NCBI RefSeq assembly: GCF_900094625.1 | Contig: NZ_FMAJ01000003.1 | Location: forward strand, 1-64,000 | Length of the DNA stretch: 64,000 nucleotides | Source of the DNA: Rhizobium aethiopicum | GTDB lineage: Bacteria; Pseudomonadota; Alphaproteobacteria; Rhizobiales; Rhizobiaceae | Direction of reading: 5' to 3' | Part shown: positions 63,817-64,000 of the stretch, piece after piece | Layout of the letters: each line of letters starts with the position of its first letter | Position numbering within the stretch: the stretch's first letter is position 1 | The notes under the pieces: model-generated | The model's input: the letters and a program-made list of their open reading frames with translations, nothing else | The model's database searches: none | What the model was told of the DNA's origin: nothing | Translations under genes and position numbers: made by a program

Positions 63817-64000
63817 TCAGAGATCAAAGGGATCCGACGCCGTTCGGGTGTCCGGCTTTGCTTCGAACGGATCTTTTGATTGGGGCGTGGCTGGCTGCTG
63901 AGCGACTGCAGCGTTTACCGCCTTCTGGCAGGTGAGCATCTCGTTCGTTGCCCTGACGGAATTTTTCAAGCTCAGGGCAACAATCTGCTTTCCATTAAAG
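63817..64000 (-). CDS. unidentified gene, C-terminal fragment cut by the right edge
   Basis: A minus-strand frame open for 60 codons from the right edge to a TGA. The visible end includes IVALSLKNSVRATNEMLTCQ and then AVAQQPATPQSKDPFEAK, an amphipathic helix followed by a Pro/Gln-rich flexible tail. I do not recognise a family. The composition is protein-like, but the gene start lies outside the window, so this is a tentative call. Confidence 0.5.
   Translation of the reverse strand, partial: FNGKQIVALSLKNSVRATNEMLTCQKAVNAAVAQQPATPQSKDPFEAKPDTRTASDPFDL

Overview
The window is GC-rich chromosomal DNA from an alphaproteobacterium of the Rhizobiales, most likely Rhizobium itself. This placement is inferred from the gene order murA-DUF2948-hisD-UPF0262-LMW phosphatase-infA-maf-yacG, a PodJ-like polarity factor, a SAM-II riboswitch on metZ, two-domain dCTP deaminase, and many short rhizobial-type palindromic intergenic repeats. 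No insertion sequence, prophage block, CRISPR array or rRNA operon was seen. Most of it reads as core chromosome with scattered small accessory genes.

Layout. 1-2560: a ketone-body/acetoacetate module (CoA-transferase subunits A and B, then a thiolase cut by the left edge) divergent from a LysR regulator whose start codon lies in a perfect palindrome. 2903-9316: two tRNAs (Phe, Thr) flanking the murA-to-yacG cluster on the minus strand. 9349-11307: small secreted or lipoprotein genes and a DUF982 protein among repeats. 11410-19217: a UvrD-like helicase, an MBL-fold hydrolase, an HIBCH-like hydrolase, galE, an aminotransferase and mscL. 19438-22941: a 1167-residue transporter-fused hybrid histidine kinase. 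22951-26754: TetR/MFS and GFA/MarR divergent pairs with visible operators, then a cold shock gene. 27048-32538: a three-gene fatty-acid beta-oxidation operon (acyl-CoA dehydrogenase, thiolase, FadJ-like) behind a 22-bp inverted repeat.

32778-45402: a Tag-like glycosylase, PodJ-like protein, a TSUP permease/TIGR02186 pair, a TetR-YciI operon divergent from a reductase-like gene, a transglycosylase lipoprotein whose ribosome site lies in a hairpin, and the Lhr-like helicase/PdeM pair. 45452-48623: two YitT paralogues flanking an Rrf2-AhpD operon and an overlooked 53-codon gene. 48834-57730: methyltransferase, DUF6460, CAP lipoprotein, MATE pump, pyrD, DUF952, a LuxR-type response regulator, an S24-type repressor, an SNase-like protein, TerB and a solute-binding protein. 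58088-64000: chemotaxis receptor, a lipoprotein paralogous to the one at 11041, tRNA-Gly, dcd, riboswitch-controlled metZ, apaG, and the 3' end of an unidentified gene.

The most interesting points are: the transporter-fused kinase plus a CrbR/ErdR-like regulator 31 kb away, which suggests an acetate-switch system; the lipoprotein paralogue pair; the duplicated YitT genes around a redox module; mutually exclusive pairings downstream of the SAM-II riboswitch; and several palindromic operators seen directly beside regulator genes.
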